64,000 nt of DNA from Capnocytophaga canimorsus (GTDB taxonomy: Bacteria > Bacteroidota > Bacteroidia > Flavobacteriales > Flavobacteriaceae). Of the stretch, positions 53,521-60,769 are shown one piece after another (positions within the stretch are counted from its first letter, which is position 1; each line of letters opens with the position of its first letter). Both the position numbers and the translations under genes were made by a program. The DNA lies in the NCBI RefSeq assembly GCF_002302565.1, contig NZ_CP022382.1:1311001-1375000 (forward strand). The letters run 5' to 3'. The notes under the pieces are model-generated. The model was given only the letters and a program-made list of their open reading frames with translations. It was not told the origin of the DNA and made no database searches.

Positions 53521-54045
53521 ATGAAAAAACTCATCGTTATTTCGGATTTATGGGGTGTAAAACAATCACAATGGTGGCAATATTACACCGAAACCTTATC
53601 CAAACATTTTGAGGTTATCTTTTATGACGCTTGTCAGTTAGGGCAGATAGATGTAAGTCAATATACCGAGGTGGCACTGCATCAGCAATTTATGGACGGT
53701 GGCGTTCTACAATCTGTACAAAACTTAACCCACAAAGAAAAAGAAACCTTCGCCATACTAGGTTTTAGCATAGGTGGCTATATTGCTTGGAGAGCCTTAC
53801 ACAGCGGATTAAAAGCCCAACATTTGGTAGCTGTATCTTCCACCAGATTGCGGTATGAAACAATACCTCCAAAAGCTCAGCTTCACCTATTTTATGGTAA
53901 AAAAGACCATCATCTGCCCAGTACTGCGTGGTATGATACAATGAAAACATCGCCATACCTGTTTGATGAGGCGTATCACAGCTTTTACCAAAAAGAACAT
54001 ATCGCCCAGCAAATCTGCGAGTATATCCAAAATAAGATGCTATAA
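53521..54045 (+). CDS. Alpha/beta hydrolase-fold protein
   Basis: A 174-residue protein from the ATG at 53521. Nucleophile elbow GFSIGGYIAW (Ser in G-x-S-x-G) at ~83-92, Asp in GKKDHHLP (~135) and a C-terminal His (YHSFYQKEH) could form the triad. The protein is short for the fold, resembling small esterases of the UPF0227/YdeN kind. Substrate unknown. A 14-codon upstream extension overlaps the preceding gene and is not needed. Confidence 0.75.
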   Translation: MKKLIVISDLWGVKQSQWWQYYTETLSKHFEVIFYDACQLGQIDVSQYTEVALHQQFMDGGVLQSVQNLTHKEKETFAILGFSIGGYIAWRALHSGLKAQHLVAVSSTRLRYETIPPKAQLHLFYGKKDHHLPSTAWYDTMKTSPYLFDEAYHSFYQKEHIAQQICEYIQNKML

Positions 54046-54104
54046 GTCCTGATAATTCAAAGATATAAAAATGAAAATCAATGCCGTATAATGTTTAAAA
54101 ATAT

Positions 54105-54112
54105 TATCTTTG
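54105..54112 (+). promoter_or_regulatory. -7 promoter element of the HU-like gene
   Basis: TATCTTTG predicts a ~56 nt leader before the HU-like start codon. Confidence 0.6.
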
Positions 54113-54173
54113 TTAGCCATAGGACATACAAGGTATTCCTTAATAAATGTATCATTTCTAAAAATTTTCAATT

Positions 54174-54560
54174 ATGAGCATCAAGTACAAAGTTATCGAG
54201 AAAGGGCAACCGGGCGTTGCCGGAGGCGGAACCAAAAAGTTTTATGCCAATGTAGTAACCGAAGGAGAGCTATCGGTAGATGATTTGGTAAAGCAAATCG
54301 AGAAATTTTCCGCTCTTAGTGAGGCGGACATTCGCGGGGTGATTATCGCTTTGGAAAATGTAATTCAACAAGGATTAGCCGATAGCAAAATCATTCGTTT
54401 GGAAAAACTCGGCAGTCTATACCCTACGCTCAGCAGTAATGGAGTAGCTACCGAAAAGGAGTTTACGGCTAACCAGATAAAATCCGTTAGTGTGAATTAT
54501 CGCCCAGGTACCCGCATTGTAGAAGCAATGAAAGCAGCAGGTTTCGAGAAGAAAAAATAG
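54174..54560 (+). CDS. HU-like DNA-binding protein
   Basis: A 128-residue member of the Bacteroidota HU-like group (IHF/HU fold with an N-terminal extension YKVIEKGQPGVAGGGTKKFYA and a shortened arm). The core LVKQIEKFSALSEADIRGVIIALENVI and RLEKLGSLYPTLSSNG correspond to the helical body and sheet; NYRPGTRIVEAMKAAGFEK closes it. Probably a nucleoid protein. Monocistronic with own promoter and terminator. Confidence 0.85.
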   Translation: MSIKYKVIEKGQPGVAGGGTKKFYANVVTEGELSVDDLVKQIEKFSALSEADIRGVIIALENVIQQGLADSKIIRLEKLGSLYPTLSSNGVATEKEFTANQIKSVSVNYRPGTRIVEAMKAAGFEKKK

Positions 54561-54590
54561 TTTTCATAAAAACCAGCAGCAGTATTTCTA

Positions 54591-54630
54591 AAAACCAAGC
54601 GTGGTTTCACCTAAAACCACACTTGGTTTT
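54591..54630 (+). terminator. Terminator of the HU-like gene
   Basis: A 17-position stem (54591-54607 with 54614-54630, one C-A mismatch) ends in GGTTTT. A second weaker hairpin AAAACC/GGTTTT (54657-54674) and TTTTTT follow. Confidence 0.75.
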
Positions 54631-54757
54631 ATTTCAAACCTGCCGTGCTTTTGCCCAAAACCTGCGGTGGTTTTTTCCGTATGGGTAAATTATTCTTTGC
54701 TAAGTGTCATTAACAAAGAATATTTAAAAACATTTAATATTTTAAAAGGAATAAGGT

Positions 54758-55111
54758 ATGAATTACGACAATTTTTTTCTTCCTGCGGAAGATTTTGAGA
54801 AAAGCAAATATTTTTTTGCTGATGTTTTGGGTTTGGAAATCAAATTTGATTTCTCCCAAATGGGAATGATTGCCTTTAAAGTGGGCAATGAAGAGGCTGC
54901 TATTATCTTAAAAGACAAGAAAAAATTTCCGAATGTGAAACCTGCCATTTGGCTGGAAGTAGATAATGTAACGGAAGTGTACGAAGATTTAAAAACTAAA
55001 GGCGTGGAATTTTTAACGCCACCTTTCCCCATAAAAACAGGTTGGGCGGTGGAGTTTTTAGACCCTTCGGGCAATGTAATGGGCTTTACGGATTATCGTT
55101 CTAATAATTGA
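54758..55111 (+). CDS. VOC-family (glyoxalase/bleomycin-resistance fold) protein
   Basis: A 117-residue vicinal-oxygen-chelate fold protein. Typical pieces: FFLPAEDFEKSKYFFADVLGLEI, AAIILKDKKK, PAIWLEVDNVTEVYEDLKTKGVEF and GWAVEFLDPSGNVMGFTDY. The metal ligands of true glyoxalases are not all present (Glu in VEFLDP kept). Substrate unknown. Confidence 0.88.
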   Translation: MNYDNFFLPAEDFEKSKYFFADVLGLEIKFDFSQMGMIAFKVGNEEAAIILKDKKKFPNVKPAIWLEVDNVTEVYEDLKTKGVEFLTPPFPIKTGWAVEFLDPSGNVMGFTDYRSNN

Positions 55112-55129
55112 ATTTTTAAAAATAAATAA

Positions 55130-55726
55130 ATGATAAATAAGGACAAAAAATATTTTACCTCCCAATGTAAGGGTAAAACATTTTTTACCCCTCAATGTAA
55201 GGGCAAAAAATATTTTGCCCCAACGAAACTCTGGCTATATTTTATCATCACAATGTCGGTGTACTTGCTGATGGTTTTTATCACTATCCCTACACTGAAT
55301 CGCCTTGCCAACGGACTGGATATTATTGATGTCCTTCCCTTTTACGATGGCGAATATGTGGTGCGTCTTTTGGAGTATTTAGAAAGTGAGGGCAGACATT
55401 ACTATCTGTACAAGCAATTACCTGTGGATATGCTGTATCCGCTGTTGTACGCCTTTACTTACAGAAAGATATTAAAGCATTTTATTGATAAATTGAACTT
55501 TAAAAGGGTAAGATGGGTGGTCTTTTTACCCATTTTGGCGGCAGTGTTTGACTACTTGGAAAATATCGGCATCGGCATATCGCTTTACCGCTTTCCGTCA
55601 CTTTCGGATACCGTTTTATCGGTATTGCCTTTTTTCAGTTTGCTAAAAAATCTCTTTGTAGTGCTGTATCTGTTGGCGTTTTTCGGATTGGGAATTATGG
55701 TTTTGGTAAAGAAAATAAAATCTTGA
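55130..55726 (+). CDS. Membrane protein with repeat-derived N-terminus
   Basis: A 198-residue protein with four to five helices (~38-58, ~105-122, ~130-150, ~165-190). The frame from the ATG at 55130 begins with three 10-residue units (KDKKYFTSQC, KGKTFFTPQC, KGKKYFAPTK) which are translations of three tandem 30 bp palindromic repeats. The native start may be the later ATG at 55253 (MSVYLLMVFITIP). Either the repeats have entered the coding part or the real start is downstream. No family recognised. Confidence 0.65.
   Translation: MINKDKKYFTSQCKGKTFFTPQCKGKKYFAPTKLWLYFIITMSVYLLMVFITIPTLNRLANGLDIIDVLPFYDGEYVVRLLEYLESEGRHYYLYKQLPVDMLYPLLYAFTYRKILKHFIDKLNFKRVRWVVFLPILAAVFDYLENIGIGISLYRFPSLSDTVLSVLPFFSLLKNLFVVLYLLAFFGLGIMVLVKKIKS
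55139..55220. repeat. Palindromic repeat cluster 5, three 30 bp units
   Basis: Units begin at 55141, 55171 and 55201. Stems: GGGTAAAA/TTTTACCC (55171-55190) and GGGCAAAA/TTTTGCCC (55201-55220) are perfect; the first (55141-55160) is imperfect. Each of the last two follows CAATGTAA. Confidence 0.85.
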
Positions 55727-55788
55727 TTGCGTCGCCTTTGGTCTTAATCGCACAGTTTATCAACCATTATAAACAAAAGAAGTAAAAA

Positions 55789-56235
55789 ATGTTACAGTTA
55801 AAAATTCCTCCAGTTATCGTTCTTGCTGTTTTTGCGAGTATGATTGTCGCCATTCCGTATATTTTTCCATTCGATGCCTTTCAGTCGATGGGTTTATGCA
55901 TCTTTTTTATTGTGCTAGGTGCAATGATTGCATTATCAGGCGTTTTGGAGTTTAGAAAATTAAGCACCACCGTCAATCCTACCACGCCCGAAAAGAGTAG
56001 TCGTATTGTGGATACGGGTATTTATCGGTTCAGCCGAAATCCGATGTATTTGGGAATGGCGACGGTGCTTGTAGGCTTAGTGTTTGGTTTTGGCAATTAT
56101 TTTTCGTGGTTGGCTGTTGTGGGATTTGTGGTGTATATTACACAATTTCAGATACTCCCAGAAGAGAGGGTTTTAAAACAAATTTTTGGCAAACCTTACG
56201 AAGAATATCTGACGAAAGTTCGCCGTTGGTTATAA
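55789..56235 (+). CDS. Isoprenylcysteine carboxyl methyltransferase-like membrane protein
   Basis: A 148-residue integral membrane protein with four to five helices and the ICMT/phospholipid methyltransferase C-terminal signature: GIYRFSRNPMYLGMATVLVGLVFG (R-x-P-x-Y) and ILPEERVLKQIFGKPYEEYLTKVRRWL (E-E-x-x-L...Y-x-x-Y). SAM-dependent methylation of a lipid-like substrate is likely, identity unknown. Confidence 0.87.
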   Translation: MLQLKIPPVIVLAVFASMIVAIPYIFPFDAFQSMGLCIFFIVLGAMIALSGVLEFRKLSTTVNPTTPEKSSRIVDTGIYRFSRNPMYLGMATVLVGLVFGFGNYFSWLAVVGFVVYITQFQILPEERVLKQIFGKPYEEYLTKVRRWL

Positions 56236-56309
56236 TTTTATTTAGATAATAAAACTTCAACAAATGTGTTAGAATTATATAACTTTGTCCATTAGTAAAG
56301 AATTTAACA

Positions 56310-56475
56310 ATGAAACTATCAAACAACACTATTTTAATTACGGGCGGTTCATCAGGTATTGGTTGGGCATTAGCAGAGCGTTTTTATGAACTTGATAATA
56401 AGGTAATTATCACAGGAAGAGACCCTAAAAAATTGGCTCAAATCAAAAGCCAATACCCAAACATTGAAACTTTTG
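56310..56475 (+). pseudogene. N-terminal stub of a short-chain dehydrogenase
   Basis: About 54 codons encode a normal SDR start: LSNNTILITGGSSGIGWALA with the cofactor loop T-G-G-x-S-G-I-G, and KVIITGRDPKKL. Homology stops after QYPNIETF (about 56470), where the sequence runs into an unrelated coding fragment. The frame then ends at 56537. The catalytic Y-x-x-x-K part is missing. Confidence 0.8.
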
Positions 56476-56754
56476 CACGAACGATTTTCGGCAGAAGAAA
56501 TAGAAGAACATCGCTATTTTTTACGCAATCGTTTTGAAATTGGCGGTTTGCGAAAAGACACGGGCAAAGCCGAAATTATTTTTCATTTTGAAAAAGAATT
56601 TAGCGACCTTTGCCACCGAGAACAGAAACAAAAAATCAGTGAATATTTTTTGACCGCCCTTCGTGTTTTTGCCCAAAAACAAAAGAAAATCAATTATAAT
56701 TTTGAGTTGATGTTGGCTGATTTTGAGCGAATTGTGAAGGATTGGCAAAAATGA
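56464..56754 (+). pseudogene. C-terminal fragment of an unidentified gene fused behind the SDR stub
   Basis: A 96-codon open frame (from a TTG) with no proper start: HERFSAEEIEEHRYFLRNRF onward looks like the end of a helical protein (..ELMLADFERIVKDWQK). It begins exactly where the SDR stub ends and in another frame, so it is best read as the 3' remainder of a different gene joined by a deletion. I do not recognise the family; it could still be translated. Confidence 0.5.
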
Positions 56755-56780
56755 ATTGAATCAAAACAAACAAGGAAAAA

Positions 56781-57572
56781 ATGTACAAGACATCATTTAA
56801 AATATCAAAAATGGATTGCCCTTGCGAAGTGCAAATGATAAAAATGAAGCTTGCAGAGTTGCAAAATATTCATTCAATGGAATTTAGCATAGATAATAGA
56901 CTGTTAATTGTTTTTCATAGTGGTAACTATCAGCAGATTTTTCAGCACCTTAAAAGCCTACAATTAGACACTTCTCTGATTGATAGCAGTGCTGCAGATG
57001 ATTACTCAAAAACAAATGACACCAATGAAAGAGTATTGCTCTGGCGTGTTTTATATATCAATTTTTTCTTTTTTATTTTAGAAATGGCAACAGGATTTTT
57101 ATCTGGTTCTATGGGGCTTATCGCCGATAGTTTGGATATGCTTGCTGATAGCTTAGTGTATGGACTTGCTTTATTAGCTGTTGGTACGAGTATCATTTAT
57201 AAAAAACGTATTGCAAAAATAGCAGGTTATTTTCAAATATTTCTTGCCATTATCGGACTTGTAGAAGTCATTAAGCGATTTATTGGCAGTGAATCCATTC
57301 CTCATTTTCAAACGATGGCTTTTGTTTCGTTGCTGGCACTTATTGGTAACGCTCTTTGCTTGTATTTATTGCAAAAGAACAAAAGCCAAGAAGCTCATAT
57401 GCAAGCCAGTATGATTTTTACTTCTAATGATGTCATTATCAATATAGGGGTGATTATTGCTAGTGGATTGGTTTATTTGACTAATTCTAAATCTCCTGAC
57501 CTTATCATCGGAGCCATTGTATTTTGCATTGTTTGGCAAGGGGCAATAAAAATTTTAAAACTCTCAAAATAA
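56781..57572 (+). CDS. HMA-CDF type cation transporter
   Basis: A 263-residue protein with an N-terminal HMA-like domain (~1-70; metal motif MDCPCE, C-x-C rather than C-x-x-C) and a cation-diffusion-facilitator membrane part (~85-263, six helices). The CDF metal-site pattern is seen as ADSLDMLADSLVYG in helix 2 and SNDVIINIGVI in helix 5. The usual cytosolic C-terminal domain is missing, as in other HMA-fused members. Likely exports zinc or a related metal; direction and metal are inferred. Confidence 0.82.
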   Translation: MYKTSFKISKMDCPCEVQMIKMKLAELQNIHSMEFSIDNRLLIVFHSGNYQQIFQHLKSLQLDTSLIDSSAADDYSKTNDTNERVLLWRVLYINFFFFILEMATGFLSGSMGLIADSLDMLADSLVYGLALLAVGTSIIYKKRIAKIAGYFQIFLAIIGLVEVIKRFIGSESIPHFQTMAFVSLLALIGNALCLYLLQKNKSQEAHMQASMIFTSNDVIINIGVIIASGLVYLTNSKSPDLIIGAIVFCIVWQGAIKILKLSK

Positions 57573-57605
57573 TGTAAATTAACTTTAATTAAAAAAGGAA
57601 ATCAT

Positions 57606-58052
57606 ATGAAAAACGAATGTAAAATCATCGGCATCGCGGTACGCACGACCAATGCCAACGGACAAGCCGCAACAGATTTAGGCAAACTTTGGGGGCAATT
57701 TATGAGCGACACTATTTCAAACATTCCGAATGCTATTTCCGAAGAAATTATCGCGATATATACCGATTATGAAAGTGATTATCAAGGGGCTTATACCGCG
57801 ATTATCGGAAAGAGAGTCAGTTCGTTAGACGAAATTCCAAACGGAATGATTGGGCGAGAATTTCCTGCTACAAAATTTCAGAAATTCATTGCCAAAGGAG
57901 CAATGCCCAATGCCGTTATGCAGACTTGGAAAACCATTTGGGAACAAGATGAAGTGCTGAATCGTGCCTACCAGTACGATTTTGAAGTCTATGGTGAAAA
58001 ATCCCAAAACGGCGATGAGTCTGAAGTGGAGATTTTCGTTTCGGTGAAGTGA
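57606..58052 (+). CDS. GyrI-like effector-binding protein, copy A
   Basis: A 148-residue stand-alone GyrI-like (AraC effector-binding) domain: KIIGIAVRTTNANGQAATDLGKLWGQFM, IIAIYTDYESDYQGAYTAIIGKRV and KFIAKGAMPNAVMQTWKTIWEQ, ending in EVEIFVSVK. Such domains bind small amphipathic molecules or, in GyrI, protect gyrase; no DNA-binding part is present. The copy at 60312 differs at ~15 of 148 positions. Upstream context is the CDF gene, downstream the ATPase promoter region. Confidence 0.85.
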   Translation: MKNECKIIGIAVRTTNANGQAATDLGKLWGQFMSDTISNIPNAISEEIIAIYTDYESDYQGAYTAIIGKRVSSLDEIPNGMIGREFPATKFQKFIAKGAMPNAVMQTWKTIWEQDEVLNRAYQYDFEVYGEKSQNGDESEVEIFVSVK

Positions 58053-58094
58053 AAAATCAATAATCAGTGAGTATATTCATCAAAAATCATAATA

Positions 58095-58116
58095 TTTAGT
58101 GAATATAATCACTAAA
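58095..58116. promoter_or_regulatory. Operator-like palindrome before the ATPase gene
   Basis: TTTAGTGA/TCACTAAA is a perfect 8 bp inverted repeat with a 6 nt centre (58103-58108). Related GTGAGTATATTCAT (~58068) and GTGAATAG (~58132) lie on either side, so three GTGAATA-type half-sites cover the promoter region. Confidence 0.5.
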
Positions 58117-58127
58117 AAACCTATATA

Positions 58128-58159
58128 TTTGGTGAATAGAAAATTTGTTTTTACCTTTG
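58128..58159 (+). promoter_or_regulatory. Promoter of the ATPase-nuclease-like pair
   Basis: TTTG (58128-58131), 20 nt, TACCTTTG (58152-58159). Transcription should begin ~58165, only ~11 nt before the start codon. Confidence 0.75.
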
Positions 58160-58229
58160 CGTAAAAAACAAACCTATGATAAACAGGGAGTTTACGCATA
58201 TTTTACAACAAAAATTACGCAAAGGTAAA
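58150..58229. repeat. Perfect 15 bp inverted repeat across promoter and gene start
   Basis: TTTACCTTTGCGTAA (58150-58164) is the exact reverse complement of TTACGCAAAGGTAAA (58215-58229). The left arm contains the -7 box, the right arm codons ~14-18 of the ATPase gene. Confidence 0.75.
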
Positions 58230-59306
58230 GTAATTTTGCTTGTGGGATCTCGTCAAGTAGGGAAAACTACGCTGATCAATGAGCTTTTGAAAGACAAGAA
58301 TTATCTGTTTCTTAATGGTGATGATACTTCGGTGGTAGAACTAATTTCAGAGGCAAATACGGAAGTGTTACGAAACATCATTGGCAATTATAAATATGTG
58401 TTTATAGATGAGGCTCAACGCATTCCAAATATCGGACTGAAACTCAAAATCATTGCCGACCAAATGAAAGAAGTGCAAGTTTTGGTAAGTGATTCTTCGG
58501 CTTTGGATATCAATAATATGACACAAGAGCCACTCACGGGACGCAAGTTGGAGTACCATCTTTTCCCCATTTCGTGGAAGGAATTTCAAGATGATGTAGG
58601 TTACTTAAAAGCAGAACAGCAATTGGAGATCAGATTGTTATACGGGATGTATCCTGATGTAATCAATCATTTTGGAGAGGAAAAAGAGATTTTGGAAAAC
58701 TTGGTTTCGAGCTATCTGTACAAAGATATTCTATCATTGGCGAATATTCGAAAGCCTGAAGTTTTAGAAAAAATTCTCCGTGCATTGGCATTTCAGGTGG
58801 GTAGTGAGGTGAGTTATAATGAAATAGCTCAGTTGGTAAGTGTAGATAAAAACACGGTGAGCCATTACATTGATTTACTCGAAAAGTGTTTTGTGATATT
58901 TTCATTGCATTCATTTTCGACAAATTTACGAAACGAAATCAAGACCAATCGCAAGATTTATTTCTATGATAATGGTGTTCGTAATATGATTTTAGGTGAT
59001 TTTACTTCCTTCGCTTTGCGACAAGATAAGGGGGCTTTGTGGGAAAATTTTATGATTTCGGAACGAAAAAAACGCCTGAATTTTCATCGCAGTTTAGCTC
59101 GTCCGTACTTTTGGCGAACCACCGCTCAACAAGAGGTAGATTATTTGGAAGTAACTGCCAATGAAATTAGAGCTTTTGAGTTTAAGTGGTCAGATACCAA
59201 AAAAGCAAAACTTCCTAAGCCGTTCTTAGATAATTACTCGTCTGATTTAATGGTGGTTAATAAAAAGAATTTTCGTGATTTTGTGAGTGAGATTATAAAG
59301 ATATAA
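58176..59306 (+). CDS. AAA_14/DUF4143 ATPase
   Basis: A 376-residue ATPase of the AAA_14-DUF4143 class. Walker A GSRQVGKTT (24-32), Walker B YVFIDEAQ (74-81), sensor-like SDSSALD and the invariant EPLTGR (~118-123). The C-terminal DUF4143 part has a winged-helix segment (VSYNEIAQLVSVDKNTVSHYIDLLEK) and a nuclease-like tail with QQEVDYLE and AFEFKWS, which resembles the PD-(D/E)XK core. Such ATPases are frequent and unexplained. Here it is transcribed with a second gene 11 nt downstream and flanked by duplicate GyrI-like genes. Confidence 0.9.
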   Translation: MINREFTHILQQKLRKGKVILLVGSRQVGKTTLINELLKDKNYLFLNGDDTSVVELISEANTEVLRNIIGNYKYVFIDEAQRIPNIGLKLKIIADQMKEVQVLVSDSSALDINNMTQEPLTGRKLEYHLFPISWKEFQDDVGYLKAEQQLEIRLLYGMYPDVINHFGEEKEILENLVSSYLYKDILSLANIRKPEVLEKILRALAFQVGSEVSYNEIAQLVSVDKNTVSHYIDLLEKCFVIFSLHSFSTNLRNEIKTNRKIYFYDNGVRNMILGDFTSFALRQDKGALWENFMISERKKRLNFHRSLARPYFWRTTAQQEVDYLEVTANEIRAFEFKWSDTKKAKLPKPFLDNYSSDLMVVNKKNFRDFVSEIIKI

Positions 59307-59317
59307 AATCAAACAAA

Positions 59318-60241
59318 ATGAGTTACATAGATTTTGATATAGAAAATAACTCAATTTTTATTTCTCGTGGAGATTCAAGAAATAGAAATAAAATAAAAAA
59401 AACAGATTGTACTGATGATTTTACTTTTTATGAATATAATGGTAAATCAGAGGCAATTTCATTTAATAATTTTCTTTCTTTGCGAGAGCAAGATGGTCTT
59501 AAAGGGGAAATTGAATTTAAAAAATTATTAGAAAAGAATAATATCCCATATCTTTACATTGGTCAAGGTCCGTTTGGTATTGAACGCTCTGGAGTACTTT
59601 TAGATAATACTAAATCAAAAAGAGCAGACTTTTTAGCCAATATCAAAGATTTGGGTACTATTTTGTTTGATGTTAAATGTCGTTCAAAAATTTCATTTCA
59701 TAAAGGAGATGAAAAATATTTTTATCTGTACATTTCAGAGATAAATGCATTGATGAACCTTCAGAAAGCTATATTGATGCCTGTTTGGTTGGCTTTTTTG
59801 GATAGAAATGAATTAAAAAATATTCCCACTTTCTATTTTATATCTATTTCAACAGTTTCAAATTTTATAGAGCAAATATCAAAAAAGTACCCTAATAATG
59901 AAGAGTTTGAAGAAATAACTCTACTGAGACTGCCCATAGAATTATTTACAGAAATAGAGGAGAAAATAATTTTTGAAGTTGGTCACAAAAATATAAGCGA
60001 AGAGTTGTGTGAAAAACATACAGAACTTAATATCGCACTCAATAGAAGATTAAAAGATGAGATAAAAAATACGATTAGAAACAATAAATGTTATAAATCT
60101 TATCTTTCAAATTCTTTTTTTGAATATACCCAAATAAATTATTGTCAAAAAAATGAAGTGGATTTTCTTTTGAAGAAAATGATTGAAGTTAATATTATTG
60201 AATATAAATCACATCAAATTTTACGAATTTTTGGAGAATAG
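59318..60241 (+). CDS. Unrecognised protein with PD-(D/E)XK-like signature
   Basis: A 307-residue soluble protein with markedly AT-rich codon use compared with its neighbours. I know no family for it. Residues 60-122 read GLKGEIEFKKLLEKNN, then RADFL (Asp104), then ILFDVKCRS (Asp118, Lys120): the spacing E..D..D-x-K and the beta-strand before D-V-K are those of restriction-endonuclease-fold enzymes. The C-terminal third is helical and may be a specificity or wing domain (ending IEYKSHQILRIFGE). It starts 11 nt after the ATPase stop, so a joint function (ATPase plus DNA or RNA cleavage) is the natural hypothesis. Confidence 0.65.
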   Translation: MSYIDFDIENNSIFISRGDSRNRNKIKKTDCTDDFTFYEYNGKSEAISFNNFLSLREQDGLKGEIEFKKLLEKNNIPYLYIGQGPFGIERSGVLLDNTKSKRADFLANIKDLGTILFDVKCRSKISFHKGDEKYFYLYISEINALMNLQKAILMPVWLAFLDRNELKNIPTFYFISISTVSNFIEQISKKYPNNEEFEEITLLRLPIELFTEIEEKIIFEVGHKNISEELCEKHTELNIALNRRLKDEIKNTIRNNKCYKSYLSNSFFEYTQINYCQKNEVDFLLKKMIEVNIIEYKSHQILRIFGE

Positions 60242-60311
60242 GATTTTCTTACAAAATCATAAAATATAAACCAACAAAAATTGTATTTTTCAAAACAGGA
60301 AATCTAAATAT

Positions 60312-60758
60312 ATGACACACGCATTTAAAATCATCGGCATCGCGGTACGCACGACCAATGCTAGCGGACAAGCCGCAACAGATTTGGGCAAACTTTGGGG
60401 GCAATTTATGAGCGACACCATTTCAAAAATCCCCAATACCATTTCCGAAGAAATTATCGCGATTTACACTGATTATGAAAGTAATCATCAAGGGGCTTAT
60501 ACCGCGATTATCGGGAAGAAAGTCAGTTCGTTAGATGAAATTCCAAACGGAATGATTGGGCGAGAATTTCCTGCTACAAAATTTCAGAAGTTCATTGCCA
60601 AAGGAGTAATGCCCAATGCCATTATGCAGACTTGGAAAACCATTTGGGAACAAGATGAAGTGCTGAATCGTGCCTACCAGTACGATTTTGAAGTCTATGG
60701 TGAAAAATCCCAAAACGGCGAGGAGTCCGAAGTGGAGGTTTTTATAAGCGTAAAGTAA
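60312..60758 (+). CDS. GyrI-like effector-binding protein, copy B
   Basis: A 148-residue protein about 90% identical to the copy at 57606, with the four residues after Met and scattered positions changed, mostly conservatively (R/K, I/V, D/E). High identity begins at the KIIGIAV codons and ends at the stop, without shared flanks apart from AGGAAATC before the start. Both copies look functional. It is followed by a DUF1697 remnant. Confidence 0.85.
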   Translation: MTHAFKIIGIAVRTTNASGQAATDLGKLWGQFMSDTISKIPNTISEEIIAIYTDYESNHQGAYTAIIGKKVSSLDEIPNGMIGREFPATKFQKFIAKGVMPNAIMQTWKTIWEQDEVLNRAYQYDFEVYGEKSQNGEESEVEVFISVK

Positions 60759-60769
60759 ACAACTCAAAA

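Noticed and set aside
58215-58229. Strong antisense promoter inside the ATPase gene
   Set aside because: A TACCTTTG box exists on the minus strand, but no TTTG or TTG at 17-21 nt upstream; kept only as part of the inverted repeat finding.
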